This document shows positions 1 to 8,965 of a DNA stretch of 64,000 bases, piece by piece. The notes beneath the pieces were generated by a model, which was given only the letters and a program-made list of their open reading frames with translations, was not told where the DNA came from and ran no database searches. The position numbers were made by a program, and so were the translations under genes. Positions within the stretch are counted from its first letter, which is position 1. Each line of letters begins with the position of its first letter. Origin of the DNA: Arthrobacter citreus (lineage in GTDB: Bacteria > Bacillota > Bacilli > Bacillales > Bacillaceae_G); assembly GCA_013200995.1 (NCBI GenBank), contig CP053688.1, positions 930,001 to 994,000 on the forward strand, in the 5' to 3' direction.

Positions 1-1271
1 CGAAAGAATTAAACATCGATATTAAAGTTGAAACAAATGGTTCAACAGGAATTAAAAATGAGCTAACAAGTGATGAAATTAGTAGAGCAAAAGCTATTAT
101 AGTAGCTGCTGATAAACAAGTTGAAGTAAACCGTTTTGACGGGAAACATGTTATACAAGTTCCCGTTGCAGACGGTATTCGTAAATCAAAAGAATTATTA
201 GAGAGAGCTGTTAAGCAAGATGCACCAATTTTTCATGCGACTAAAAATGGTTCTGGCGCATCTTCAACTAAACAAGGTTCAGGTATCTATAAACATTTAA
301 TGAACGGTGTTAGTAATATGCTTCCTTTTGTAGTTGGAGGTGGAATTCTAATTGCATTAGCTTTTGCTTTTGGTGGAATTCATACAAAAGGTCCAATTGC
401 TGAATTATTAATGAAAATTGGTGGAACTGGGGCATTTAGTTATTTAGTGCCTATATTAGCTGGTTTTATTGCTAGTTCGATTGCAGATCGACCTGGATTC
501 GTACCTGGTGTAGTTGGAGGGTTTTTAGCTTCTAGCGCTGGTGCAGGTTTCTTAGGTGGTTTAATTGCAGGTTTCTTAGCTGGTTATGTTGTACTCGGTC
601 TAAAGAAAGTCTTTTCAAAATTACCGAATTCATTAGAAGGTATTAAACCAGTTCTTTTATATCCTGTGTTTGGTTTATTAATTACAGGTGTTTTAATGGA
701 ATTGGTTGTAAACCCTCCAGTAACATTTTTAAATACTGCATTAACGCATTGGTTAAATAGTTTAAATGGAGGAAATGCCATTCTTCTAGGATTACTTTTA
801 GGTGGTATGATGGCTGTTGATATGGGTGGACCGATTAACAAAGCGGCATTCACATTTGGTATCGCAGCAATAGCTGCAAATAATTTTGGACCGCATGCTG
901 CTGTAATGGCAGGTGGTATGGTACCTCCGTTAGGTATCGCATTCGCAACGACGATTTTTAAATCTAAGTTTACTGAAATGGAACGTAAATCAGGTATTAC
1001 AAACTATATTATGGGTATTTCATTCATTACTGAAGGAGCAATACCATTTGCTGCTGCTGACCCAGTACGTGTAATTGTAAGTTCAGTTGTAGGTTCTTCA
1101 ATTGCTGGTGGACTTGCTATGGCATTTGGGATTACATTGCCTGCACCACACGGAGGAGCATTCGTTATTCCGTTAGTAAATAAACCATTATTGTATATAC
1201 TAGCAATTCTGATTGGCTCTATTATCACTGCCATTATGCTAGGAATTTGGAAGAAAAAAGTTAATGAATAA
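1..1271 (+). CDS. PTS fructose-type transporter EIIBC, 5' truncated
   Basis: The frame is open from the left window edge to a TAA at 1269, so the N-terminus, including the phosphorylated Cys of EIIB, lies outside. The first ~80 codons read as the end of a fructose-type EIIB domain (VNRFDGKHVIQVPVADGIR), followed by a short linker rich in Ser and Thr. From about position 300 a Gly-rich polytopic EIIC domain follows (LPFVVGGGILIALAFAFGG and GGPINKAAFTFGIA, both typical of the fructose/mannitol family). It would import a hexose or hexitol with PEP-dependent phosphorylation. An internal ATG at 300 is not the true start because coding continues upstream. A strong terminator follows directly, so this is the last gene of its unit. 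The exact sugar cannot be told from this fragment. Confidence 0.93.
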   Translation, partial: KELNIDIKVETNGSTGIKNELTSDEISRAKAIIVAADKQVEVNRFDGKHVIQVPVADGIRKSKELLERAVKQDAPIFHATKNGSGASSTKQGSGIYKHLMNGVSNMLPFVVGGGILIALAFAFGGIHTKGPIAELLMKIGGTGAFSYLVPILAGFIASSIADRPGFVPGVVGGFLASSAGAGFLGGLIAGFLAGYVVLGLKKVFSKLPNSLEGIKPVLLYPVFGLLITGVLMELVVNPPVTFLNTALTHWLNSLNGGNAILLGLLLGGMMAVDMGGPINKAAFTFGIAAIAANNFGPHAAVMAGGMVPPLGIAFATTIFKSKFTEMERKSGITNYIMGISFITEGAIPFAAADPVRVIVSSVVGSSIAGGLAMAFGITLPAPHGGAFVIPLVNKPLLYILAILIGSIITAIMLGIWKKKVNE

Positions 1272-1286
1272 TTATATTCACATTTC

Positions 1287-1330
1287 GACGATCTAAAAGT
1301 CATCACTTTGACTTTTAGATCGTCTTTTTT
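1287..1330 (+). terminator. Intrinsic terminator after PTS gene
   Basis: A perfect 16-bp stem (1287-1302 with 1309-1324) with a 6-nt loop is followed by six T residues. It closes the PTS transcript. Confidence 0.95.
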
Positions 1331-1442
1331 CATATTTAAAACTTTTACAAATACTGGAATGTAGGAATGAATAATAACCTATATTTTACGTAAAATAAAT
1401 CTAATTTATTGTGTGAGTTTGGAAATTGGGTGAAATGCATAT

Positions 1443-2939
1443 ATGCGTTCGAATAAACATAATCAAAATAATGGGAATTCCAAAGTTGATATAAGTGGCG
1501 ATTTGGACCAAAATATTGAAAATGTCAAAAAATCATTATTAAATTCGAGTGATTTAACCATACGTAATTTAAAGTTTCAAGATAAGAAAATTGCAGTTGT
1601 CTATATTAGTACAATTGTAGGTAGAGAAATACTAGAGACTCAAATCATTCAACAAATAATTAATAATTCAAAGGACACAATTCCGAATACGGTGGCAATT
1701 AAAGATGTTAAAAGTTCTGATTCGTTTGATGAATGTATTCTAAGTATTGTAAAAGGCAAAACGGTCATTTTCATAGAAGATGAAAAATGTGGATTTATTT
1801 TAGAAACCACTTCATTTGAAAATAGATCCATTGAACAGCCTAGTAGTGAACAAACGATTAGAGGCTCTCATGATGGATTAGTAGAGTGTATTATTACAAA
1901 CATTAATCAAATAAGACGAAGAATTAGTAATCCTAATCTTGTTGTGAAAACTTTATCGTTAGGTGTAGAATCTGATACATGCTTAGCAGTCTTATATATT
2001 GAAACGATTGCAAATGAGGATCTTGTTAAGGAAGTCCATAGAAGACTTTCATATGTAAATGTTGATTATGTATATTCTCCAGGGAATCTTGAGGAATTCA
2101 TAGAAGACAATCCGTATTCGCCATTTCCACAGCTACTGACAACAGAGAGATCTGATCGTATAGCGGGAAATTTAATGGAAGGAAAAATTGCTATTTTAAC
2201 AGATGGTAGCCCTTCAGCACTTGTTTTACCAATTACGTTTTTTTCATTTTATCAATCACCAGATGATTATAATAGCCGATGGATGGTCGCATCATTTGCA
2301 CGTATCTTAAGATTAGTTAGTTTTTTAATTGCGATATCTTTACCTGCATTATATATCGCATTAGTCTCATTTCATTTTGAAATTATTCCAATAGATCTAG
2401 TATTTAACGTGAAAAGTTCACTAGAGAACGTTCCATACCCGCCATTAATAGAAGCTCTAGGAATGCAAATAACGTTAGAATTACTAAGAGAATCTGCGAT
2501 ACGGCTTCCAAATCCAATCGCACAAACACTAGGCGTTGTAGGCGGTTTAGTAATTGGAACTGCTGTTGTACAGGCAAATTTAGTTTCTAATACGATGATC
2601 GTCGTCATTTCACTGACTGCAATAGCATCATTTGTTGTTCCAGACAATGAAATAGGAACTTCTGTCAGGTTACTTGGTTTTCCCTTAATGTTTGCAGCAT
2701 CAATAATAGGGTTAATCGGAATCGTATTTGGGCTTAGTATTATATTAATTCATTTATGCAAACTAGAATCGTTCGGATCACCATATTTTGCGCCATTTGC
2801 TCCTTTTAGAAAATCGGATATAAAAGATACAGTTGTTCGCGCTCCGATATGGAAAATGAAGAAGCGGCCGTTTGCAGCTTTGCCAAAGAAATTTAATCGA
2901 GAAAATAATTCTAGGGGATGGGAAAATGATGAAAAATGA
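1443..2939 (+). CDS. GerA-family spore germination receptor, A subunit
   Basis: This is the A subunit of a Ger-type nutrient germinant receptor in the spore inner membrane. The 498 residues match the usual ~480-500. The first ~270 residues are soluble and include a GerA N-terminal domain; the C-terminal half holds several membrane segments (for example RLVSFLIAISLPALYIALVS) and the family stretch RESAIRLPNPIAQTLGVVGG, followed by a basic cytoplasmic tail. The gene is first in an A-B-C operon and overlaps the start of the B gene. A GGGTGA-like site precedes the ATG. Receptor operons of this kind are normally made in the forespore under SigG, but I did not find a clear SigG promoter by eye. The germinant cannot be inferred. 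Confidence 0.95.
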   Translation: MRSNKHNQNNGNSKVDISGDLDQNIENVKKSLLNSSDLTIRNLKFQDKKIAVVYISTIVGREILETQIIQQIINNSKDTIPNTVAIKDVKSSDSFDECILSIVKGKTVIFIEDEKCGFILETTSFENRSIEQPSSEQTIRGSHDGLVECIITNINQIRRRISNPNLVVKTLSLGVESDTCLAVLYIETIANEDLVKEVHRRLSYVNVDYVYSPGNLEEFIEDNPYSPFPQLLTTERSDRIAGNLMEGKIAILTDGSPSALVLPITFFSFYQSPDDYNSRWMVASFARILRLVSFLIAISLPALYIALVSFHFEIIPIDLVFNVKSSLENVPYPPLIEALGMQITLELLRESAIRLPNPIAQTLGVVGGLVIGTAVVQANLVSNTMIVVISLTAIASFVVPDNEIGTSVRLLGFPLMFAASIIGLIGIVFGLSIILIHLCKLESFGSPYFAPFAPFRKSDIKDTVVRAPIWKMKKRPFAALPKKFNRENNSRGWENDEK

Positions 2940-4032
2940 AAAGATGCTTTCCATATCGCAATTTACATTCGTCATTATTCAATCTCAAATAGGTGTAGGA
3001 TTACTATCTTTACCTTATGTCGTACATAAACATGCAGAACATGATGGATGGATTTCTGTATTATTAGCTGGAATCGGGGTTTTTTTTCTATTACTCATCA
3101 TGTGGTTACTTGGTAAGAGATTTCCGAAAGATACAATATATGAATATTCATCAAAAATTCTAGGGAAGTATATAGGAGTTTTTATATCCAGTCTTTACAT
3201 TCTATTTTTCTTTATCGTCTCGATATTTATCATAGTGTTAACAATTTCCACACTTAAAAAATGGATATTAACATTTACGCCACCTTATGTCTTAATTTTT
3301 TTTATCGTTGGGACAGGCATATATTTAGCGAAAGAAAATATGAAAATAATTGCACGATTTTTTACTTTCGTATGTGTTTTAATTTTATTTTTGATATTCC
3401 TAGAAATTTGTTCTTACAATAATGTAAATTATCGATATTTATTTCCAATTGGACAAGCGGGTGTTAAAAACATCTTTCTTGGAGCACATGATGCGATAAA
3501 TTCAATGTTGGGCTTTGAGTTTATTTTAGTATTATTTCCGTTTATAAAAGCTAAGCCAAGCAAAATATTGAAGGCTGGTACGATTTCGATTAGTTTTGTA
3601 ACTATATTGTATACATTCTTTTTGATTACAAGTTATATGAGTTTTAGCAAAGCGGAAATTTCAATCGTTCCTGAGCCAATTTTATATTTGTTAAAATCAT
3701 TATCTTATGAAGTAATTGAAAGATTAGATCTTGTTTTTCTTTCTATATGGGTTGTACCAATTTTGACTTCAGTTGTGACTTATTTATATTTAACCTGTTT
3801 TGGTATCAGTAAACTCTTAAAATTTAAAAACCATAGTAAAACAACCATTATTACTGGGCTTATATTAGCGGTTATCTGCATTTTTGTACCTCAGAGTGAA
3901 GAATTTATAATGATTTTTGGGACCTTTCTTTCATATTTAAGTTATCTTTTCGTATTTCTTATTCCTTTAATCTTATTAATTGTTTCGTTTATTAGAAAAA
4001 AGAAAGAACTTGGTAGTTTATATGAAGTATAA
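2926..4032 (+). CDS. GerA-family spore germination receptor, B subunit (permease-like)
   Basis: This is the polytopic B subunit, of the amino acid/polyamine/organocation transporter superfamily, which forms the ligand-binding membrane part of a germinant receptor. From the ATG at 2926 it is 368 residues, the normal family length. Longer readings back to 2872 lie inside the A gene and lack their own ribosome site, whereas AGGGGATGGG sits just before 2926. A second ATG at 2929 is also possible. About ten hydrophobic segments are visible and the N-terminus (ISQFTFVIIQSQIGVGLLSL) is typical. It overlaps the A gene by 14 bp and the C gene by 11 bp, implying translational coupling. Confidence 0.93.
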   Translation: MMKNEKMLSISQFTFVIIQSQIGVGLLSLPYVVHKHAEHDGWISVLLAGIGVFFLLLIMWLLGKRFPKDTIYEYSSKILGKYIGVFISSLYILFFFIVSIFIIVLTISTLKKWILTFTPPYVLIFFIVGTGIYLAKENMKIIARFFTFVCVLILFLIFLEICSYNNVNYRYLFPIGQAGVKNIFLGAHDAINSMLGFEFILVLFPFIKAKPSKILKAGTISISFVTILYTFFLITSYMSFSKAEISIVPEPILYLLKSLSYEVIERLDLVFLSIWVVPILTSVVTYLYLTCFGISKLLKFKNHSKTTIITGLILAVICIFVPQSEEFIMIFGTFLSYLSYLFVFLIPLILLIVSFIRKKKELGSLYEV

Positions 4033-5148
4033 ATTAGTATTAATCTCATTACTTTGTATCTTGCCTTTAACAAGTTGTTGGGATCAAAGGCTCTTAAGGA
4101 ATCTAAACTAGTTTATAGTGCGGGATATGATTTAGCAGAAGATAATAATGTACGAGTAACTGCAGTTATTAAGGCTGATATCCAAGGGGGGAGTGATCCC
4201 TCACAAGTGAAATCAACAAATATTATTGTTAACGCTAATGGGAAAACCCCTGGTGATGCTAGACTAAAAGTTACTCGAAAAGTAGCAGGTGATTATGCTA
4301 CAAATAAAACAAGGGTTTTAATACTAGGAAATGAGTTGGCTAAACAGGATATTTATCCAATTTTCGATATCGTTTATAGAGACCCAAGAAGTTCATTAGG
4401 GGCTAAAGTTATTGTTGCGAAGGGCCAAGCCGAAGAAATTTTAAAACTAAATAAAGTAGAGGCAACACTTGTAAGTGAAGAAATTTTGGATCTAATAACC
4501 ACAGCTGAAAGTCATTCAATCGTTCCAATTGAGAACGTTCAAACGATCTGTACCATTATGTTTGACCCAGGTGAAGATATTGTTTTACCGCTAATTGAAA
4601 AAGTTGATAAAAAACTGATTGATATATCTGGTCTAGCTTTATTTAACAATCATAAATATACTGGGTATAATCTTTTAGATGATGAACCTACCTTACTACT
4701 TTTATTTAAAAATCAAATGAAAAAATTCGCAAGATTTAATTTAGAAGTAAGTCCGAAAGAAAAAGACATAAGAGAAAGATATATATCGATTCAAGTGAAA
4801 AAAAATAATCCAGATATGAAAATTGAAGTTTCAAAAGAAAATAAAATAACGGTTAAATTAAATTTAAAACTAGAAGTTGATACACTTGAGTATGCACATG
4901 ATGAATTAGATTCCAAAAAAGAGATTGATAAGTTAAATAAAGAATTATCAAAGCAATTAACAAAAAAAGCTGAGAAAGTCTTTAAGACAGTTCAAGAATC
5001 AAATTGTGATGCATTAGGAATTGGGAGACAGTTAATTTCATTTCATCCGGATGTGTGGAAAAAAATGGATTGGAATAAAGAGTATGCAAAAATTACAATT
5101 AAACCAAAAGTTGAAGTAAAGATCGTTGGGACTGGCATTTTAAAATAA
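4022..5148 (+). pseudogene. GerA-family receptor C subunit (lipoprotein), frameshifted near codon 25
   Basis: The ATG at 4022 begins a classic lipoprotein signal with lipobox LTSC and the family start CWDQRLL. That frame then hits a TAG at 4109. The rest of a normal GerC protein (starting KESKLVYSAGYDL) continues to 5148 in another frame. Restoring one A in the run at 4096-4097 (TTAAGG to TTAAAGG) rejoins them into a protein of about 375 residues with the right WDQRLLKES junction. The C subunit is a diacylglycerol-modified protein required by most Ger receptors. A TTG-initiated reading from 4054 would lack the signal and lipid-anchor Cys. Either the receptor is inactivated, expression relies on slippage, or this is a sequencing or assembly error. 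Confidence 0.85.
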
Positions 5149-5150
5149 GC

Positions 5151-5187
5151 AAAAACCATCCATTTTGTTCGAATGGATGGTTTTTTA
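5151..5187. terminator. Bidirectional intrinsic terminator
   Basis: A 12-bp perfect stem (5153-5164 with 5172-5183) is flanked by A residues on the left and T residues on the right. It serves the ger operon on the plus strand and the hemolysin III gene on the minus strand. Confidence 0.92.
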
Positions 5188-5193
5188 TCATGA

Positions 5194-5841
5194 TTAAATG
5201 ACAAAATAGTAAATACAGAAGAAGTGACATAGTGTTCCTAGCATAATAAAAATATGAAAGATTTCATGGAAACCCCAGTTTTTAAAAGATAAGAATTTAG
5301 GCTTAACTCCATATATGACTCCACCAACTGTATAGAAAATTCCGCCTAAAAATAATGCGAACATTCCTTTTGTACTGATTGCTTCAGATAAAGGTGCTGA
5401 AGCAATAATAATTACCCAACCTAAAGCGATATATAGAGTAGTAGATAACCATCTTGGACAACTAAACCAAATTAATTTAAATAAAACGCCACAAAAAGCG
5501 ATAAAAGTTACAATTGAAAACATAATCCATCCAATTTTTCCATTTAGACTAATGATACAAAAAGGAGTATATGTCCCAGCGATTAAGATGAAAATCATTG
5601 AATGATCCATTCGTCTTAAAAAAGCGATTATTTTATCGCTGGCTTTTGCCATATGATATGTAGTTGATGCCGAATAGAGAAGAATCATACTTATACCAAA
5701 TGCCACGACAGCAGACGTTTGTAAAATACTCCCACCAGATAAAGTAGATTTAAAAATCATCGCTATTAAACCGAATATTGATAAAACAGCCCCAACTAAA
5801 TGAGTTAAAGAATTAATAGGTTCACGCATGTAGTTCTCCAA
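5194..5841 (-). CDS. Hemolysin III / PAQR family membrane protein (YplQ/TrhA type)
   Basis: This is a seven-helix membrane protein of the PAQR/hemolysin III family. It has the conserved N-terminal REPINSLTHLVGA, the STTYHM and DHSMIFILIAGTYTPF segments, and a C-terminal HxxxHxxxxxxxH-like helix (EIFHIFIMLGTLCHFF). These His and Asp residues form the metal site of the family. Bacillus relatives have been linked to membrane energetics and fluidity; true haemolytic activity is doubtful. I chose the TTG at 5841 because GGAGGAG lies six bases before it; starting further upstream would translate the ribosome site itself. An ATG at 5829 is an alternative. It is divergent from a DUF1836 gene across a repeated operator-like region. 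Confidence 0.88.
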   Translation of the reverse strand: MENYMREPINSLTHLVGAVLSIFGLIAMIFKSTLSGGSILQTSAVVAFGISMILLYSASTTYHMAKASDKIIAFLRRMDHSMIFILIAGTYTPFCIISLNGKIGWIMFSIVTFIAFCGVLFKLIWFSCPRWLSTTLYIALGWVIIIASAPLSEAISTKGMFALFLGGIFYTVGGVIYGVKPKFLSFKNWGFHEIFHIFIMLGTLCHFFCIYYFVI

Positions 5842-5863
5842 GTTTATCTCCTCCAACTATGTT

Positions 5864-5917
5864 ATGTAGTTTTAATAACTACATATAAAGTTATCACTAA
5901 CAAGGTTATGTAGTCAA
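5864..5917 (-). promoter_or_regulatory. Operator-like repeats and promoter between hemolysin III and DUF1836 genes
   Basis: An 8-bp inverted repeat, ATGTAGTT and AACTACAT (5864-5871 and 5877-5884), lies upstream of the hemolysin III gene. The same word GTTATGTAGT recurs at 5905-5914. On the minus strand TTGACT (5917-5912) reads as a -35 element, with TAACTT about 18 bases on as a possible -10. The repeats flank this promoter, as expected for a repressor site. The likely regulator is the divergent DUF1836 protein, by inference only. Confidence 0.5.
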
Positions 5918-5983
5918 GTGTTTAAAGTGTGAATATTTTGTGATAAAATAACGTTAATAATGACAAAAGTTAGAGGATTAAAG

Positions 5984-6556
5984 ATGAAAAATATAATTGA
6001 TATAATTCAAGAATTGGATTTAGACAAAAAAATATTATTAGATGATGTCCCAAATTTAGACCTATATATGGATCAAGTAATCCAGTTATTTGATAATAAG
6101 TTTGCAAAAACGGATGCTAATGAAAAAGTACTAACTAAAACAATGATCAATAATTACGCGAAAGCGAAACTGCTTTTCCCGATTAAAAATAAGAAATATA
6201 CGAAGAACCATATTATATTAATTAGTTTAATTTATCACTTAAAAGGTGCACTTTCGATAAATGATATAAAAGAAACGTTGAATGGCTTAAATCAGAGAAT
6301 TTTAGATAATAATCAATTGAATATTGATGATGTTTATACTAGTTTTTTACATTTAAATGAAATAAATTTGGATAAGTTTAAAATCGATCTACAAACTTCT
6401 GTTGAAAACGTAAATATCGAGCTTGAACAAGCCGATGATGAAATAAAAGAATACATTGAGCAATTACTTCTCATTACTTCTTTTGTGAATATGAGTAATT
6501 TATATAGAAGTGCTGCAGAGAAATTAGTACAAGATTTAAATGATAAAAAAGAGTAA
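5984..6556 (+). CDS. DUF1836 domain protein, probable transcriptional regulator
   Basis: The 190-residue product matches the DUF1836 family, seen in the run VLTKTMINNYAKAKLLFPI followed by KKYTKNHIILISLIYHLK. This resembles a MerR/HTH-like DNA-binding start. The ATG at 5984 has AGAGGA seven bases upstream, so it is preferred over the in-frame ATG at 5960. No biochemical role is established for the family to my knowledge. Divergent placement next to a hemolysin III gene and the repeats between them suggest it controls that gene. Downstream the sequence holds a repeated AAAAAAAGAGT word but no clean terminator. Confidence 0.8.
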   Translation: MKNIIDIIQELDLDKKILLDDVPNLDLYMDQVIQLFDNKFAKTDANEKVLTKTMINNYAKAKLLFPIKNKKYTKNHIILISLIYHLKGALSINDIKETLNGLNQRILDNNQLNIDDVYTSFLHLNEINLDKFKIDLQTSVENVNIELEQADDEIKEYIEQLLLITSFVNMSNLYRSAAEKLVQDLNDKKE

Positions 6557-6713
6557 AAAAAGAGTAAAAAAAGAATAAAACTTTTTACACTCTGTGAAAT
6601 GAATTTTCAAATTCTTGCTCTTTCATTCTAATAACCGTCTATGAAAATTTTTTATGTTTATAATAAACAGTAGATTAACTGGCGTACAAATGAGTAGTAA
6701 GGAGAGATTGAAA

Positions 6714-7232
6714 ATGAATGTAAACACAAATGATAATTTATATTGGACATTCGTAAACCATAAAGAATGGAACATTTATTTAGCGGCAACAAGTAAAGGA
6801 CTATGTTTTGTAGGTTCGCAAAATGGAGCGAAGCAAGAATTACTATTATTTAAAGAGAAATACTTTCCAAAAATAGAAATGGTAAATGATGAAGTGCAAC
6901 TGGAAGTTTATAAGAAAGAGATTATTGAATTTTTAGAAGGCGAACGTATTGATTTTAATCTAAACGTGGATTTTCGGGGGACAGCCTTTCAAAATGTTGT
7001 CTGGAATGCGCTTCGCTCGATCAATTATGGAGAAACAAAAACATATTCAGACATTGCTGAAACGATCAATAAGCCGAAATCTGTTCGAGCAGTCGGGACA
7101 GCGATCGGTGCCAATCCATTATTAATCATTATTCCTTGCCATCGTGTGATCGGTAAAAATGGTGCTTTAACAGGTTATCGAGGTGGCTTAGATATGAAAA
7201 AGAGTCTTTTAAAAATTGAATCCATCTATTAA
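6714..7232 (+). CDS. ogt: Methylated-DNA--[protein]-cysteine S-methyltransferase
   Basis: This suicide DNA repair enzyme transfers the alkyl group from O6-alkylguanine to its own Cys. The C-terminal half carries the active-site motif IIPCHRVIGKNGALTGYRGG, with the acceptor Cys near residue 142 of the 172-residue product. The DNA-binding winged helix (TYSDIAETINKPKSVRAVGT) precedes it. The ATG at 6714 has AAGGAG upstream; reading back to 6654 adds a non-family extension. There is no Ada-type N-terminal domain, so it is a stand-alone Ogt. It sits 27 bp before a radical SAM gene, so the two may be co-transcribed. Confidence 0.93.
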   Translation: MNVNTNDNLYWTFVNHKEWNIYLAATSKGLCFVGSQNGAKQELLLFKEKYFPKIEMVNDEVQLEVYKKEIIEFLEGERIDFNLNVDFRGTAFQNVVWNALRSINYGETKTYSDIAETINKPKSVRAVGTAIGANPLLIIIPCHRVIGKNGALTGYRGGLDMKKSLLKIESIY

Positions 7233-7259
7233 TCGAGATGCTTTTATGGAGCTGAACGG

Positions 7260-8078
7260 ATGAATAGTGAATTATTCTATAAAAATCCTAAAACGATACT
7301 GAATAAAGGAACCGGTTTCCTTTCAGGTTATACGCACTCCTTAAATCCATATACCGGTTGCTCATTTGCTTGTTCATACTGCTATGTAAGGCAGATGCCC
7401 GTATCACTTTTTCGAAAAAAAGAATGGGGTAAATGGATTGATATTAAGCAAAATGCAGCTATAGTATTGGAAAAAGAACTGAAAAGGGCTAAAAGTAAAG
7501 GTGACGTGACTATTTTCATGTCTTCAAGTACTGACCCTTATCAACCGGTTGAGTATAAAGAAAGATTGACCAGAAGCTTATTAGAAACTATGCTTCAACA
7601 ACAGCCTGATTTTTTATTTGTACAAACAAGAAGTTCGCTTGTAAAAAGAGATATTGATCTTTTAAAGCTATTCAAAGATAAAGTACGCGTAAGTATGACG
7701 ATTGAAACGGATTTAGATGAAATAAGAAAGATTTTTACACCTTTTGCTCCTCCTATTAATGCAAGATTAAAAGCTCTAGAAGAGCTTGCGAATGCGGGGA
7801 TTCCAACACAAGCTACAATTGCTCCAGTTTTACCTAGTAGTGAGGATTTTCCAATAAAGTTGTCGAAAATTGTTAATAGAGTTTGTATAGATGATTTTTT
7901 TATGGGTGATGGAAGTGGAGGCAAAAGGACAGCACGCCTTGGAATAGAGACGAAATATAAAGAGATCAAATTAGAAGAATGGTATGATTCAGAAGCTTAT
8001 CTGCTAGTTTATGAACGCTTTAAAAAATACTTTTCGGAAAATCAGATTTTTATTAGTCAAAAAGGATTTGAACCTTAA
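7260..8078 (+). CDS. SPL-family radical SAM protein
   Basis: The protein has a CxxxCxxC iron-sulfur motif at residues 34-41 (CSFACSYC), which marks the radical SAM superfamily and would bind a 4Fe-4S cluster and S-adenosylmethionine. The region around YTGCSFACSYCYVRQMP and the later SSSTDPYQPVE resemble the spore-photoproduct-lyase-like group (Rv2578c type) rather than true SplB, which is longer. At 272 residues it lacks the C-terminal part expected of genuine spore photoproduct lyase. GGAG precedes the ATG. Its position directly after ogt may indicate a role in nucleic acid repair, but the substrate is unknown. Confidence 0.85.
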   Translation: MNSELFYKNPKTILNKGTGFLSGYTHSLNPYTGCSFACSYCYVRQMPVSLFRKKEWGKWIDIKQNAAIVLEKELKRAKSKGDVTIFMSSSTDPYQPVEYKERLTRSLLETMLQQQPDFLFVQTRSSLVKRDIDLLKLFKDKVRVSMTIETDLDEIRKIFTPFAPPINARLKALEELANAGIPTQATIAPVLPSSEDFPIKLSKIVNRVCIDDFFMGDGSGGKRTARLGIETKYKEIKLEEWYDSEAYLLVYERFKKYFSENQIFISQKGFEP

Positions 8079-8081
8079 ACC

Positions 8082-8130
8082 TAAAATATATAACAAATCA
8101 ATTCATAAAAATGATAAAATATATAACAAA
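8082..8130 (+). repeat. 16-bp exact direct repeat pair
   Basis: The word TAAAATATATAACAAA occurs at 8082-8097 and again at 8115-8130, 33 bases apart, between the radical SAM and GNAT genes. Each copy holds a TATATAA-like core, so the second could act as a -10 region. Function is unknown. Confidence 0.6.
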
Positions 8131-8179
8131 ATTTAGTATTTTTATGGAAGATTGTTTTTATGAATAGGAGAGGGAAAAG

Positions 8180-8605
8180 ATGGCAGAAATAAAATTAATG
8201 AAAAGTAATTCAGATATTTTGAAAACGTTTCAAACAGTCAATCAATTACGTCCACATTTAAGAGAAGATGTATATGTTGAAACAATTAACAGATTAATAA
8301 ATTCAAATCATTATCATCTTGTAGCCGTAGTTGAAAATGAAGAAGTAACAGCGGTTGCGGGCTATCGTATGACTGAATCATTAGCATGGGGTAAATATTT
8401 TTATGTGGATGATTTAATAACTAGTGAAAGCCATCGTAAAAACGGATATGCACAGCTTTTATGGAATTGGTTAATAAATGAAGCAAAAGAGAATGATTGT
8501 GAACAATTCCACTTAGATTCTGGAGTTCAGCGATATGACGCACATAGATTTTATCTTAAAAATAGGCTTGATATAACTTGTCATCATTTTCAATTAAATT
8601 TTTAA
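8180..8605 (+). CDS. GNAT family N-acetyltransferase
   Basis: The 141-residue protein has the GNAT fold features. A central VAVVENEEVTAVAGYRM strand pair is followed by VDDLITSESHRKNGYAQLL, the acetyl-CoA-binding motif A with its RxxGxA-type turn, and a closing HRFYLKNRL helix. It would transfer an acetyl group from acetyl-CoA to an amine; the acceptor cannot be deduced. AGGAGAGGG precedes the ATG. It appears to be transcribed alone from the preceding AT-rich spacer. Confidence 0.88.
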   Translation: MAEIKLMKSNSDILKTFQTVNQLRPHLREDVYVETINRLINSNHYHLVAVVENEEVTAVAGYRMTESLAWGKYFYVDDLITSESHRKNGYAQLLWNWLINEAKENDCEQFHLDSGVQRYDAHRFYLKNRLDITCHHFQLNF

Positions 8606-8638
8606 GTAGATTATTACAAGACAGAAACCACAAGATGA

Positions 8639-8965
8639 TTGTATCTCTATGAAACTCCCTCTTTTGATCAGAGATTTTTAATGATGAAAATGTTGAATAA
8701 ATTTATAGGGGACATGTCCATGAATATTCCAATCTTAAGTAAGATTGATTTGAAACAACTTCTGGATGAGTTTAACATTCAAGATGTAGAATATACACCC
8801 ATATCAATTGGTAATAACAATGCTATTTATATTCTATTTGATAAATGGTTACGATTTAATTGTAGATGATAATACAGTGGTTAACTTTAGATTAGGGTTA
8901 CTAATCAAAATAAAAGACCAACATTTGAAGAGGTAGTGCAATGGATTGAAGCATTCACTGTTTAA
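8639..8965 (+). pseudogene. Decayed unknown gene with at least two frameshifts
   Basis: Three plus-strand frames each carry a piece of what looks like one protein. The first runs to 8869 and includes IPILSKIDLKQLLDEF and YTPISIGNNNAIYIL. The second then reads NGYDLIVDDNTVVNF. The third ends with RPTFEEVVQWIEAFTV and a TAA at 8963. A likely original start is the ATG of MNIPILSK. Each junction needs a one- or two-base indel. I do not recognise the family. No intact homologue is present elsewhere in the window. Confidence 0.55.

Noticed and set aside
584..853. Minus-strand frame opposite the PTS gene
   Set aside because: It is a shadow of a strongly supported coding frame and has no ribosome site.
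4054..5148. GerC read as an intact protein from the TTG at 4054
   Set aside because: That reading lacks the signal peptide and lipid-anchor Cys, which are present in the adjacent frame from 4022; a frameshift is the better explanation.
6546..6600. Repeated AAAAAAAGAGT word after the DUF1836 gene as a terminator
   Set aside because: The complementary arm (TTTTTACACTCT) pairs only with a gap and no T tract follows.
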